A stretch of DNA of 34,503 bases from assembly GCA_025352375.1 (NCBI GenBank), contig JANXTL010000035.1, forward strand, positions 1-34,503, given 5' to 3'. The notes beneath the pieces were generated by a model, which saw nothing but the letters and a program-made list of their open reading frames with translations, did no database searches and was not told where the DNA came from. Origin of the DNA: Acetobacteraceae bacterium. GTDB taxonomy: Bacteria; Pseudomonadota; Alphaproteobacteria; Acetobacterales; Acetobacteraceae. This document shows, one piece after another, positions 7,658-15,977 of this stretch (position 1 is the stretch's first letter; each line of letters starts with the position of its first letter). A program made the position numbers and the translations under genes.

Positions 7658-9112
7658 TCAATCGTGCAGCAGATCCATCGCCCCGGTGTAGTTCTCCATG
7701 CTCTTGCCATGGGAAATCGCCGCCGCCTGAGCGCCCGCGATTACGTGCAGGTCGCGCCAGGGCGCCCGGGTGGCGGCGTATTCTTCCACGATCGCCTGGT
7801 GGTGCTTATAGGCGTGCATCTCGGTAAAATTGTCGCGGCACACGATCGTGCCCAGGCGATTCATCAGCTTCTCAGCGCTATAGCCCAGGCCCATGTATTG
7901 AGTCGCCAGATTGATGGTGAACTTCACCTCCGGCACCGCGCGCATCAGGCCGAGGTTGCTCACCTTCGACCAGTCGGTCGGCGGCTGGTCGTAGATGCTC
8001 TGGCAGACCGCCGCCAGCAGGTCGTCTTCCGACATCCACGGCAGGGCCGCGATGACTTCGGGGTTCGGTTGCGGCGGCGGTTCCATCCGGCGTTGGGTGG
8101 ATTTCACCTCCGGTCCGGTGTGCCAGAACAGGATGGACAGGATCTTGTTCTGCAGGCTGAGCCCTTCCAGCCCCACCAGATAGCGGCGGAGGTTGGCGCT
8201 GGTGTGCAGATGCACATCCATCGGGTTGCCCGTGAGCGAGCGCATGAACAACCCAGCCGCACCGATCGACATCGCTTCCGCCGTGCCATCCAGCGACAGA
8301 CCTTCAGCCAGCGCCTTGGCGAACATCACGGGGATGCTGGCAAAATCTTCCGTCGCGCGAATAGCTTCCCCAAGGGCGCCGATCGCGGCGGTTTCGTCAT
8401 CGCCGGTCGTCTGCCGGGTGACCTTGTTCAGCAGATCGTATTCCTCGATCAGCCGTTCGACCTCCGGGCTGCTCGGCGCCTTCGGGAAGCGCGCGACATA
8501 GCGCACGGCCGGGCGCATCAACACTGCGGTGTGCTCGCGGCCGATATCGTCCAAGGCGCGCCATGTGAAAGCCGGGTAGATGAAGTAGTGATCGTCCAGG
8601 ACATTCTTGGGGATCGCCACGCTCATGAGCAAGTCGAACGCCTCGATGTGCGGAATATTCTGCCAGAGCCACAGGAAGAAGTGGTCCGCCTTGTTGCTCT
8701 CGCCGCGGGTGCAGGAGTGCAGGAACGCCGCCTTGGTCGCTTCCACGCCGCCGGCATCCAGCGGCTTGAAGTTCAGCAGGACGTAGGGCCCCATTTCCGG
8801 GTGGTGAATGTGTTTGTTCGACAGCGCGACGTGCTGCAGAATCGGTAGGAAGCGCTGCTCGCCCTCAAGCCGCTGCGACAGCATGTTGATAGCATGCAGC
8901 CCAGCGACGGGGTGGAGAGGGCCGCCATGATGGCCGGGGGGCAAGTCGGACGACCGCGTCACCGCCAGCGCCGAGGCAGTCAGCATCTTCGTCATCGGCA
9001 CGCCGGCCCGAAGCTGCTCCATGGTGCGTTCGAGGATCTGGGTCGGGGGCGTATCCTCAATCATCCGCACGAGCGGTTCGAGCTCGGGCGAATACTGGAT
9101 GGTTTGCTGCAT
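7658..9112 (-). CDS. conserved hypothetical protein, 484 residues, family not recognised
   Basis: I do not recognise this family. The protein has 484 residues, no signal peptide and no clear membrane helix. The N-terminal half carries a striking histidine cluster: SSDLPPGHHGGPLHPVAGLH near residues 54-73, followed by SNKHIHHPEMGP. Further histidines lie near the C-terminus, in FTEMHAYKHHQAIVEEYAA. This could be a metal-binding site of an alpha-helical enzyme (inference). It has long amphipathic helices, with repeated blocks such as EAIRATEDFASIPVMFAKALAEG. AGGAG lies about 6 bases before the ATG, so the start is secure. It is transcribed alone, ending in the bidirectional terminator. The 377 bases upstream hold a decayed DUF1697 gene and presumably its promoter. 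Confidence 0.8.
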   Translation of the reverse strand: MQQTIQYSPELEPLVRMIEDTPPTQILERTMEQLRAGVPMTKMLTASALAVTRSSDLPPGHHGGPLHPVAGLHAINMLSQRLEGEQRFLPILQHVALSNKHIHHPEMGPYVLLNFKPLDAGGVEATKAAFLHSCTRGESNKADHFFLWLWQNIPHIEAFDLLMSVAIPKNVLDDHYFIYPAFTWRALDDIGREHTAVLMRPAVRYVARFPKAPSSPEVERLIEEYDLLNKVTRQTTGDDETAAIGALGEAIRATEDFASIPVMFAKALAEGLSLDGTAEAMSIGAAGLFMRSLTGNPMDVHLHTSANLRRYLVGLEGLSLQNKILSILFWHTGPEVKSTQRRMEPPPQPNPEVIAALPWMSEDDLLAAVCQSIYDQPPTDWSKVSNLGLMRAVPEVKFTINLATQYMGLGYSAEKLMNRLGTIVCRDNFTEMHAYKHHQAIVEEYAATRAPWRDLHVIAGAQAAAISHGKSMENYTGAMDLLHD

Positions 9113-9356
9113 GGGACTCTCCTGGATTTGTTTTTATGGTCGGGAAGGCGTGCCTTGTGGGGCGATCTCGCCACACCCGGTTGCGTCGGAATTTGGACGC
9201 ACTTCGAGTATCGCGAGATGGCCCCGGGGTTGTGATCGGGGATGTTCCACTTCGATTCTGTAGCTGTCAATGGCAAAGGGGGTTTGAGAGTAAATTTTAG
9301 GCGACGCTTATCCGTGGCCATTTTGAACGGCTTGCGCCATAGCCAACAGCGTTTGG

Positions 9357-9479
9357 ATTGTGTTCCAGTTGCGAGACGTCCAGGTAACCCGCAAATGACG
9401 CGATTCGGAATGCCGCCATGGGCAGTTTGCCCGTTCCGCCGACATTGACCGCTCGGAGCAGGGCGATGAAAACGGGGAT
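9357..9479 (-). pseudogene. DUF1697 gene remnant (N-terminal part, start codon lost)
   Basis: Minus-strand translation gives PVFIALLRAVNVGGTGKLPM followed by AAFRIASFAGYLDV, the characteristic N-terminus of DUF1697 proteins (normally about 180 residues). The expected initiator ATG reads ATC at 9477-9479, and homology is lost after about 40 residues; the frame then closes at 9297. No continuation is seen in the other frames before the next gene at 9112. The rest of 9113-9489 holds no other gene. This is a truncated, untranslatable relic. Confidence 0.7.
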
Positions 9480-9489
9480 TGGCTGGCGG

Positions 9490-10320
9490 CTAGCGGGAGC
9501 GCTCGAGTACCAGATCGAACGTGATACAGACCGGGTTTGCCCCGCGTACAATTGGACCGCTGTGAACGTGTCCCGCCATGTCCACGACCAGCAGGTCCAA
9601 CGCCGCGATACCATCCCGCACCGAACCGCCGCGGATCAGCACCTCGGTCGCATGATCCGCCACGCAAGTTCCATCCGCGAATTGCGCGCCGATCAAGCTG
9701 CCGAGGCTGCCGCGCACGACCGCGTCGGGCATTCCATGCGCGCCTGCAAGCGCCTCCACGGCCAGGGTGATGTCCTCATTGGGCTTGACCCGAGCAAACA
9801 CGGCATCGCCCGGTGAAGATGGGCCGCTGGGCTGGAACAGCGTGAAATTGGTCTCCGGATCCGGCGCGGTTGCGACGCTGATGGTGCGAAAACCCCAGGT
9901 TTCCACCCATGTCTCCTCGCACACGATGCTGTCGCTGGGCAGGATGTGCCCGCCCCGGCGGGCGCCGTCCGGCTCAATCCACGCCGCGTGGCAGTGCAGG
10001 AAGGGTTTGCCGTCCATCCAGCCGAACGTGGCGTTGGCTTGTTCGATGCCGGTCACGCCTATGGGTGCACGGGGCGCGGAGAAATAGGCGACATGCGACG
10101 CATCGTCCGCCGGCCCAGGCATGACGTAGCGGAAGGGGTTCAGCGCGCCGCCTTTCATGACGATCGTCGCGCTTTGAAAACCGGCTTCGACCAGAGGGGC
10201 CGTCAACGCCTCGGTCAGCGTCAGCCCGCGGCGCAATCTGAAGCGCAACGGCGTCAGATCCCCGCTGAAACTGTCGATGCGGTCCGGATGCGCCGGCCCG
10301 GGCTGTAGCAGATGCCGCAT
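9490..10320 (-). CDS. DUF296/PPC (PCC) domain protein, tandem
   Basis: This 276-residue protein appears to hold two PPC (DUF296) modules. The first, in the middle, has PFLHCHAAWIEPDGARRGGHILPSD, the family's His-x-His and GGH(I/L) motifs, here with the strand EETWVETWGF after it. The second begins near NFTLFQPSGP and ends in DMAGHVHSG, with a similar histidine arrangement. PPC domains are trimeric folds; plant versions bind AT-rich DNA, whereas bacterial ones have no settled role. The ATG shares one base with the TGA of the upstream gamma-glutamyltransferase gene (TGATG), so the two are translationally coupled and probably act together. The N-terminal stretch (residues 1-55) is atypical. Confidence 0.75.
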   Translation of the reverse strand: MRHLLQPGPAHPDRIDSFSGDLTPLRFRLRRGLTLTEALTAPLVEAGFQSATIVMKGGALNPFRYVMPGPADDASHVAYFSAPRAPIGVTGIEQANATFGWMDGKPFLHCHAAWIEPDGARRGGHILPSDSIVCEETWVETWGFRTISVATAPDPETNFTLFQPSGPSSPGDAVFARVKPNEDITLAVEALAGAHGMPDAVVRGSLGSLIGAQFADGTCVADHATEVLIRGGSVRDGIAALDLLVVDMAGHVHSGPIVRGANPVCITFDLVLERSR

Positions 10321-12092
10321 CAGCGCCCCACCGCGTAGCCTTGCATCCCACGCGGGTTTGCGCCCGCCAACATCTGGCCGTCCGGTTCCAAACGCGCCCC
10401 GGACAACCGACCCTCGCTCCAGTCCTCGCCCTTTTCGGCTTTGTGGTCGCGGGCTTTAAGTTCGTACATCACGGCGTTGGGGTAGCGCCCTTCCAGCACC
10501 AGCTTTCCCGGCTTGGCCACGCGCGGCCAAAAGCTGGACGGCCAGTGTTCCGAGTGGAAGGACGGCGCGTCGATCGCCTCCTGGATACCCATTTTGTGAT
10601 GCACCATGCGCAAGAAGAACGTGGTGGACCATTGGTCTTGCTGCTCCCCGCCCGGGGTGCCGAACGCCATCCAGGCCTTGCCGTCGCGCAGCGCGAAGCT
10701 GGGGGACAAAGTGGTGCGGGGCCGTTTTCCGGGCGCGAGGCTATTCGGCAATCCTTCCTTCAACCAGAACATCTGCCCGCGCGATCCCATGGGGAACCCC
10801 AGCTCGGGGATGCAAGGCGACGACTGCAACCACCCGGCGGAGGGCGTGGCGCTCACCATGTTGCCGTGCTTGTCGATGACGTCGATATGGCACGTATCGC
10901 CGCCGGAAACACCCATCAGCGCAACGGTCGGTTCCCCCGCGCCCTGCGCCGTCATGTTCGCTCGGTCGGCGGCGTTCCGATCCACCCAGCCGCCGTAACC
11001 GGGAATAGTGCCGGGGCGCAGTTCCATCGACGCCTCGCGACCCATCAATGCGCGCCGGTCGTCGTTGTAGGCATCGGAGAGCAGGGTCTCCATCGGCACT
11101 TTGACGAAGTCGGGGTCGCCGTAGAATGCCTCCCGATCCGCATAGGCGAGTTTCTGGGCCTCGATCACGGTATGCACGAAATCGGCGCCGAGCGGGTCCA
11201 TGGCGCCGATGTTGAAGCCGTTCAGGAGGGCCAGTGTTTGCAGCATCACGGGGCCTTGGCTCCACGGGCCGCATTTCAGCACGGTATGGCCGTGGTAGTC
11301 GTAGCGAAGCGGGTCTTCCACGCCGGCCGACCACCGGGCGAAATCGTCGGCCGCCAGCAAGCCCCGGTTCTTGCGACCCGAGGCGTCCAGAATGTCGTTG
11401 CTGGCGAAGAATCTGCCGACACATTCGGCGACGTAGCCCTTGTACCAAAAGTCGCGCGCGGCCTCGATCCGCGCTTCGCGGGTGGCGCCAACGGCTTCTT
11501 TGCAGACGCGTTCGTACGTGGCGGCCAGGGCCGGGCGTTTGAACAGTGCACCGGGCTTCGGCACGTCGCCGCCGGGGAGGAAGACCGCCGCCGACGTGGG
11601 CCATTCCTGCTCGAACAGCGGCTTCACGCCGTTGATGGTGGCACTGACCCGCGCCACCAGGTGCACGCCGTTTTTCGCGTAGCCAATGGCGTATTCCAGG
11701 ACGTCCTTCAGCTCCCACGTGCCCCAGTCGCGCAGCAGCCGGCACCAGGCGTCGAACGCACCGGGCACCACGGCGGCCAGCAAACCGGTGCCGGGGATCA
11801 GATCGATGCCGATATCCTTGAATTTGGCCAGTGTCGCGGCCTGGGGGGAGGGGCCCTGGCCGCAAATCACTTTCTGCATGTTGGTTTTAGCGTCGTGCAG
11901 GATGATGGGCGCATCGCCGCCGGGGCCATTCAGATGCGGCTCGCACACATGCAGGGTGAAGGCGGCGGCCACGGCCGCGTCGAACGCGTTGCCGCCGCGC
12001 TCCAGCACTGCCATGCCCACCTGGCTCGCGAGCCAATGGGTGGAGGCGACCACGCCGAACGTGCCTGCGATTTCCGGGCGGGTGGTGAACAT
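10320..12092 (-). CDS. gamma-glutamyltransferase family protein (Ntn hydrolase)
   Basis: This 590-residue protein has the gamma-glutamyltranspeptidase architecture. The N-terminus is GVVASTHWLASQVGMAVLERGGNAFDAAVAAAF and the loop near residues 51-60 has LNGPGGD. The predicted autocleavage and nucleophile residue is Thr400 in GGDTCHIDVIDKHGN, where the usual TTH reads DTCH. The family hydrolyses or transfers gamma-glutamyl groups, or in relatives other acyl amides. There is no signal peptide, so unlike classical GGT it should be cytoplasmic, closer to the FpuA/YwrD-like and cephalosporin-acylase-related members. AAGGA lies about 9 bases before the ATG at 12092; the open frame extends upstream without a better start. 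It is coupled to the DUF296 gene and divergent from phnN. Confidence 0.87.
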   Translation of the reverse strand: MFTTRPEIAGTFGVVASTHWLASQVGMAVLERGGNAFDAAVAAAFTLHVCEPHLNGPGGDAPIILHDAKTNMQKVICGQGPSPQAATLAKFKDIGIDLIPGTGLLAAVVPGAFDAWCRLLRDWGTWELKDVLEYAIGYAKNGVHLVARVSATINGVKPLFEQEWPTSAAVFLPGGDVPKPGALFKRPALAATYERVCKEAVGATREARIEAARDFWYKGYVAECVGRFFASNDILDASGRKNRGLLAADDFARWSAGVEDPLRYDYHGHTVLKCGPWSQGPVMLQTLALLNGFNIGAMDPLGADFVHTVIEAQKLAYADREAFYGDPDFVKVPMETLLSDAYNDDRRALMGREASMELRPGTIPGYGGWVDRNAADRANMTAQGAGEPTVALMGVSGGDTCHIDVIDKHGNMVSATPSAGWLQSSPCIPELGFPMGSRGQMFWLKEGLPNSLAPGKRPRTTLSPSFALRDGKAWMAFGTPGGEQQDQWSTTFFLRMVHHKMGIQEAIDAPSFHSEHWPSSFWPRVAKPGKLVLEGRYPNAVMYELKARDHKAEKGEDWSEGRLSGARLEPDGQMLAGANPRGMQGYAVGR

Positions 12093-12166
12093 TTCCGAGT
12101 TTCCTTGCTTGATCCGGGCGCAGGCTAGCGTCACGCTGCGCCCCGTCAATAACGGGATTCGCCGCG

Positions 12167-12697
12167 ATGCTGATACTGGTGGTAGGGCCGAGCGGGGCGG
12201 GCAAGGACACCCTTCTGGATGGTGCTCGGCGGGCCCTGCCGGACGCACGGTTCGTGCGCAGGGTCATTACACGACCGGCGGAAGCGGGCGGGGAAGATCA
12301 TGAGGCCGTCACCGTTATGGAATTCGGGCAGCGGTCGTTCGCGATGCAATGGAGCGCGCATGGCCTGCGCTACGGCATACCCTTGGACATCGAGGACAAT
12401 CTGACGGCAGGGCGCCCGGTGATCGCCAACGTGTCGCGCGGCGCAATCGCCGAGGCGGCGTCGAAATTCCCCGTGCACGTGATCGAGATCATCGCTCCGC
12501 CCAAGGTCTTGGCCGCTCGCCTGGCCGCGCGTGGACGGGAGAGCGCGGCAGACGTCGCCGCCCGATTGTCCCGCGCTGTATCCTTGCCGGAGGGCGTGCC
12601 TGTTACGCGCGTAATGAACGACGGAACGATGGACGAAGGCGTCGCCCGCTTCGTCGAAGCGGTTACCCAAGCAACGGCAGCCGCTCGGCGATCGTGA
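12167..12697 (+). CDS. phnN: PhnN, ribose 1,5-bisphosphate phosphokinase
   Basis: This 176-residue protein has the guanylate-kinase-like P-loop GPSGAGKDT at residues 7-15. Further PhnN features are RRVITRP (GMP-kinase-like lid region), HEAVTVMEF, and WSAHGLRYGIP. PhnN uses ATP to convert ribose 1,5-bisphosphate to PRPP, the last step feeding C-P lyase products back to nucleotide metabolism. E. coli PhnN is about the same length. It is on the opposite strand to the phnG-M operon and ends by overlapping the DUF1045 gene by 35 bp, tail to tail. Its upstream gap to the GGT gene is 74 bp and presumably holds both promoters. The ribosome site is weak. Confidence 0.92.
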   Translation: MLILVVGPSGAGKDTLLDGARRALPDARFVRRVITRPAEAGGEDHEAVTVMEFGQRSFAMQWSAHGLRYGIPLDIEDNLTAGRPVIANVSRGAIAEAASKFPVHVIEIIAPPKVLAARLAARGRESAADVAARLSRAVSLPEGVPVTRVMNDGTMDEGVARFVEAVTQATAAARRS

Positions 12698-13340
12698 AGG
12701 GGACACCGGGGGCAGGCTGTGTGAACAGGCAAATGTCGGTCACCCGTCGCGAGTGGCCGATGGCTTCGGCGAAATGGGCCTCGGCTTTCGGTTGATACAA
12801 CGCCTTTTCCTTCGGGCTGAGCCGGCAGGTCAGGGTCATGTGGAAAAACCAGGTCTCGAACATGTACGGATAGCCCCAGCGTATCAGCATCGCGTCCTGT
12901 TTGGCGGTCAGCGGGACCCGACGACGGCGAGCGAGTTCTTCGGACGATGGCGACGCCCGGAATGCGTCGAGCTGTTCGATGCAGACATCGGCGAGGTGTT
13001 GCAGTTCGGGCGACGGGCGGGTTTCCCGCAGTGCCAGAAACCCGTGCAGGTCCATCACCGCGAGCGGGGGCAAATCGAAGGGTCGCAGCGTCGCGGCAAG
13101 CCTCGTCGAGGCGGCGAGGAATTCACGCCAGTTTCGGCCTTCGGCCAGATACATGGGTGGTTTCAACGTGGCGTGGAAACCATAGGTACGGGCGTCGCTG
13201 GTTATTTCCGCGATAGCTGGAATGCCCGGCTGGGCCGCGGGCGCATTCGTTCCGGGATCGCGCCCAAGCCACGTGGTGCTGGCTGAGTAGAGCGGATCGT
13301 CGGCTGTGGGGGCGTAATAGATCGCAACCCGAGCTGTCAT
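12663..13340 (-). CDS. DUF1045 phosphonate-metabolism protein, 2H phosphoesterase fold
   Basis: This 225-residue protein belongs to the DUF1045 family recorded with C-P lyase operons. It carries two His-x-Thr motifs, HAT (56-58) in YGFHATLKPP and HMT (167-169) in WFFHMTLTCR, the paired signature of 2H phosphoesterases such as the 2'-5' RNA ligase family. The natural hypothesis is hydrolysis of the cyclic ribosyl phosphate left by PhnJ, the job of PhnP, which is missing here (inference). The ATG at 13340 is used because it follows the phnM stop by two bases; the frame extends 10 codons upstream into phnM. It is the last gene of the phnG-M unit, and its 3' end overlaps phnN tail to tail. Confidence 0.88.
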   Translation of the reverse strand: MTARVAIYYAPTADDPLYSASTTWLGRDPGTNAPAAQPGIPAIAEITSDARTYGFHATLKPPMYLAEGRNWREFLAASTRLAATLRPFDLPPLAVMDLHGFLALRETRPSPELQHLADVCIEQLDAFRASPSSEELARRRRVPLTAKQDAMLIRWGYPYMFETWFFHMTLTCRLSPKEKALYQPKAEAHFAEAIGHSRRVTDICLFTQPAPGVPFTIAERLPLLG

Positions 13341-13342
13341 CG

Positions 13343-14494
13343 TTAGATAACCCGAACCCCGCCGGACCAAACCTGCCGCACCACTGGCAGGTTTTCATGC
13401 ACCGTCACCCGTACCACGTCCGCCCGGCACCACAGCGCCAAGCGTCCGCGTTCCCGCAATCCGACCATCCGCGCCGGCACGTCCGTTACCATGCCGATTG
13501 CCACAGGCAACGACATTCCATGTGACCGAGCACACAAAAACGCTGCCTCCACCAGACTCGGCGGCACGTAATCTGACGCGAACGCATCGACCGCGTGCGC
13601 ATCGACCAAGTCCGATGCCGACACGTTCCCAGAATGAGAGCCGCCCCGCACGATATTCGGCGCCCCGGCGATCACCTGCATGCCCGCCGACTTCGCCGCT
13701 TTCGCCGCCAACATCGTCACGGGGAATTCGCTGATCGTAATGCCGTCGGCCACGTTTTCGGCGATTTCCTCCAGCGTGCGGTCGTCGTGGCTGGCGATCG
13801 GCACGTCCCGCGGGCGGGCCATATCCAGCAGTGCCTTGCGATTAGGATTGCGCAAGCGCGCGCGCTGGTCCCGAAGTTCTTCGATGCGCCGGTCGATGGC
13901 GTCGTCGTCGAACCCCGCGCCGCGACGGATCGTGCGGTAATAATCGAGGTTAGCGTATTGTCCTTCACCCGGACTGTGGTCCATGAGGCTGATCATGCGC
14001 ACCAAGTGGTGGCCGATGACCGGTTCGACCAACGACAGCGTGTCAGCGGCCGGCACCTCGCATCGCAAATGCAAATAATGCTCGGATTTCAACAGTCCGG
14101 TGGGTGTCAGCGCGTCCAGATCGGCGACGCCCTCATGGAAAGTGCGAATGCGGTCTTTGTCGAAGCCGAGGTCGCCCAGACATAGCGAGTCGAAAATCGT
14201 TGTGATACCGGCGGCAGCGCATTGCGCGTCGTGCGCGATCATGGCGGACCGCGACGGCCAGCGGGATGTGGTGCGCGGCTGCACCTGGCGTTCCAGATTG
14301 TCGGTGTGCAGATCGACGATGCCGGGGATCAAATAATCGCTCTGCATGTCGATCGCGCCTGGCAACGACGAATTGCCGGTATCGATCCCGACAATGGTAG
14401 CCCCCTTCATGGCGATGGTGCCGATGACGACCTCGTTGGGTAGCACCAATGTTGCATTGGTCAGGATGGTCTCGGGGTCCATGAACGCGGTCAT
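13343..14494 (-). CDS. phnM: PhnM, ribosyl alkylphosphonate triphosphate diphosphatase
   Basis: This 383-residue amidohydrolase-superfamily enzyme removes pyrophosphate from alpha-D-ribose 1-alkylphosphonate 5-triphosphate, giving the 5-phosphate substrate for PhnJ. The metal-binding segment GIVDLHTDNLE contains His63 and Asp65. HLRCEVPAADT, SLMDHSPGEGQYA, IASHDD and GAPNIVRGGSHSGNVSA are the blocks shared with E. coli PhnM. Length matches the family (about 378). It overlaps phnL by ATGA (14491-14494) and is followed closely by the DUF1045 gene. A second, more divergent PhnM-like gene lies at 19895. Confidence 0.95.
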   Translation of the reverse strand: MTAFMDPETILTNATLVLPNEVVIGTIAMKGATIVGIDTGNSSLPGAIDMQSDYLIPGIVDLHTDNLERQVQPRTTSRWPSRSAMIAHDAQCAAAGITTIFDSLCLGDLGFDKDRIRTFHEGVADLDALTPTGLLKSEHYLHLRCEVPAADTLSLVEPVIGHHLVRMISLMDHSPGEGQYANLDYYRTIRRGAGFDDDAIDRRIEELRDQRARLRNPNRKALLDMARPRDVPIASHDDRTLEEIAENVADGITISEFPVTMLAAKAAKSAGMQVIAGAPNIVRGGSHSGNVSASDLVDAHAVDAFASDYVPPSLVEAAFLCARSHGMSLPVAIGMVTDVPARMVGLRERGRLALWCRADVVRVTVHENLPVVRQVWSGGVRVI

Positions 14495-15189
14495 GCGGCC
14501 TCTCGGGCTGGAGAAAGGGGGTAAAGCCGGTCGGCGATGGCGGCGCGGACATCGGCGTCATGGCAGATTGCGACGACGGCGGTGCCTCGCGCTTTGGCTT
14601 CCTGGATCATGCCGACGACAACGGAACGGTTTTCCGCGTCGAGAGACGCGGTCGGTTCGTCCAGCAGCAGGATCGGGTGCGCGGCGATGAAACCGCGGGC
14701 GACATTGACGCGCTGCTGCTCGCCGCCGGAAAATGTCGCGGGCGGTATCCCGTGCATCCTGCGCGGGATATTTAAGCGCAGTAGCAACGACCCGGCCATG
14801 TCGCGTGCTTCGTCCGGTGCGATGCCGCGCGTGATCGGTTCGTCGGCGACGATGTCCAGCGTCGAAACGCGCGGCACAACCCGCAGGAACTGGCTGACGT
14901 AGACAAGGGTTTCGCGCCGTACCGCCAGCACGATTCGGGGTTCGCTTGCCGCGATGTCGACCATGCCGCCGTGGTGGCGGATCCAGATATGCCCGGCCCC
15001 GGCGCGGTAATTGCCGTATAGGCTGCGCATCAGCGTGGATTTACCGGCACCCGAGGGGCCGGACAGCACCACGCATTCCCCAGAATGAACGGTCAGATCG
15101 ATGCCCGAGAACACCGGTAATTGCATCCCGCCGCGCAGATGCAGGGTGAAGGTCTTCGCCAAACCCTCGGTGCGGATCATCGCGGTCAT
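14491..15189 (-). CDS. phnL: PhnL, ABC-type ATPase of the C-P lyase pathway
   Basis: This 232-residue protein is a soluble ABC ATPase. It has Walker A GPSGAGKST at residues 44-52, the signature FSGGEQQRVNVARG, and Walker B ILLLDEPTASLD. PhnL helps PhnGHI form the ribosyl phosphonate from ATP and is not a membrane transporter. E. coli PhnL has 226 residues. The gene overlaps both neighbours by four bases (ATGA), phnK upstream at 15186-15189 and phnM downstream, so translation of the block is coupled. Confidence 0.94.
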   Translation of the reverse strand: MTAMIRTEGLAKTFTLHLRGGMQLPVFSGIDLTVHSGECVVLSGPSGAGKSTLMRSLYGNYRAGAGHIWIRHHGGMVDIAASEPRIVLAVRRETLVYVSQFLRVVPRVSTLDIVADEPITRGIAPDEARDMAGSLLLRLNIPRRMHGIPPATFSGGEQQRVNVARGFIAAHPILLLDEPTASLDAENRSVVVGMIQEAKARGTAVVAICHDADVRAAIADRLYPLSPAREAA

Positions 15190-15977
15190 ACCTGCAACAC
15201 CGAACTGACGAGCAACTGCGTGTAGGCGTGCTGCGGATCGTCCAGCACCTGATCGGTCAGGCCGGTTTCCACCACACGCCCCCTCTGCATAACCGCGATT
15301 CGATGCGCCAGAAGACGCGCCACCGCGATATCGTGCGTTACCAGAACGGCGGCGATGCCCAGCCGAGCGACCAGGGTCCGGATCAGGTCCAAAAGTCGAG
15401 CTTGAACCGAAACGTCCAGGCCGCCGGTCGGCTCGTCCATGAATACCAGCCTTGGGTGCGTCACCAGCGTGCGGGCGATTTGTAAACGTTGCAACATCCC
15501 ACCAGAGAACGTGCGCGGCAGATCGTCCACTCGGTCGGCGTCGATTTCCACCTGGGTCAGCCAGTCGATCGCCTCGGCGCGGATAGTGCCGTAATGGCGT
15601 GCGCCGCGCGCCATCAGGCGCTCACCGACATTGCCGCCAGCGGACACGTTCATGCGGAGATTCTGTTTCGGGTCCTGATGCACAAAACCCCAGTCGGAGC
15701 GGTGCAATGTCCGCAACGCCGGCGCCGGCATGGTATGCACGTCGTGCTGCTCGCCTTCGGGGTCGGTATACAAGACCGCCCCGGCATCGGGCGCGACCCG
15801 GCCGGACAGCACATTCAGCAGCGTGGTCTTACCGGAGCCGGATTCACCGACAACGGCGAGCACTTCGCCGGGCCAAAGGTCGATGTCGACATCTACCAGC
15901 GCGGGGATGGCGCCGAAGGAAAGATAAAGGCCTCGGGCGGTTATTAACCCGTCATGGCCGTTCGGGACCGCGGTCAT
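15186..15977 (-). CDS. phnK: PhnK, ABC-type ATPase bound to the C-P lyase core complex
   Basis: This 263-residue ABC ATPase has Walker A GESGSGKTT (residues 44-52), signature FSGGMLQRLQIAR and Walker B VFMDEPTGGLD. The insert VHQDPKQNLRMNVSAGGNVGERLM, near residue 95, is typical of PhnK. PhnK docks on the PhnGHIJ core. The ATG at 15977 overlaps the end of phnJ by ATGA (15974-15977) and is therefore chosen over longer upstream reading. E. coli PhnK has 252 residues, so the length fits. It resembles peptide-transporter ATPases, but the neighbouring genes settle the assignment. Confidence 0.94.
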   Translation of the reverse strand: MTAVPNGHDGLITARGLYLSFGAIPALVDVDIDLWPGEVLAVVGESGSGKTTLLNVLSGRVAPDAGAVLYTDPEGEQHDVHTMPAPALRTLHRSDWGFVHQDPKQNLRMNVSAGGNVGERLMARGARHYGTIRAEAIDWLTQVEIDADRVDDLPRTFSGGMLQRLQIARTLVTHPRLVFMDEPTGGLDVSVQARLLDLIRTLVARLGIAAVLVTHDIAVARLLAHRIAVMQRGRVVETGLTDQVLDDPQHAYTQLLVSSVLQV

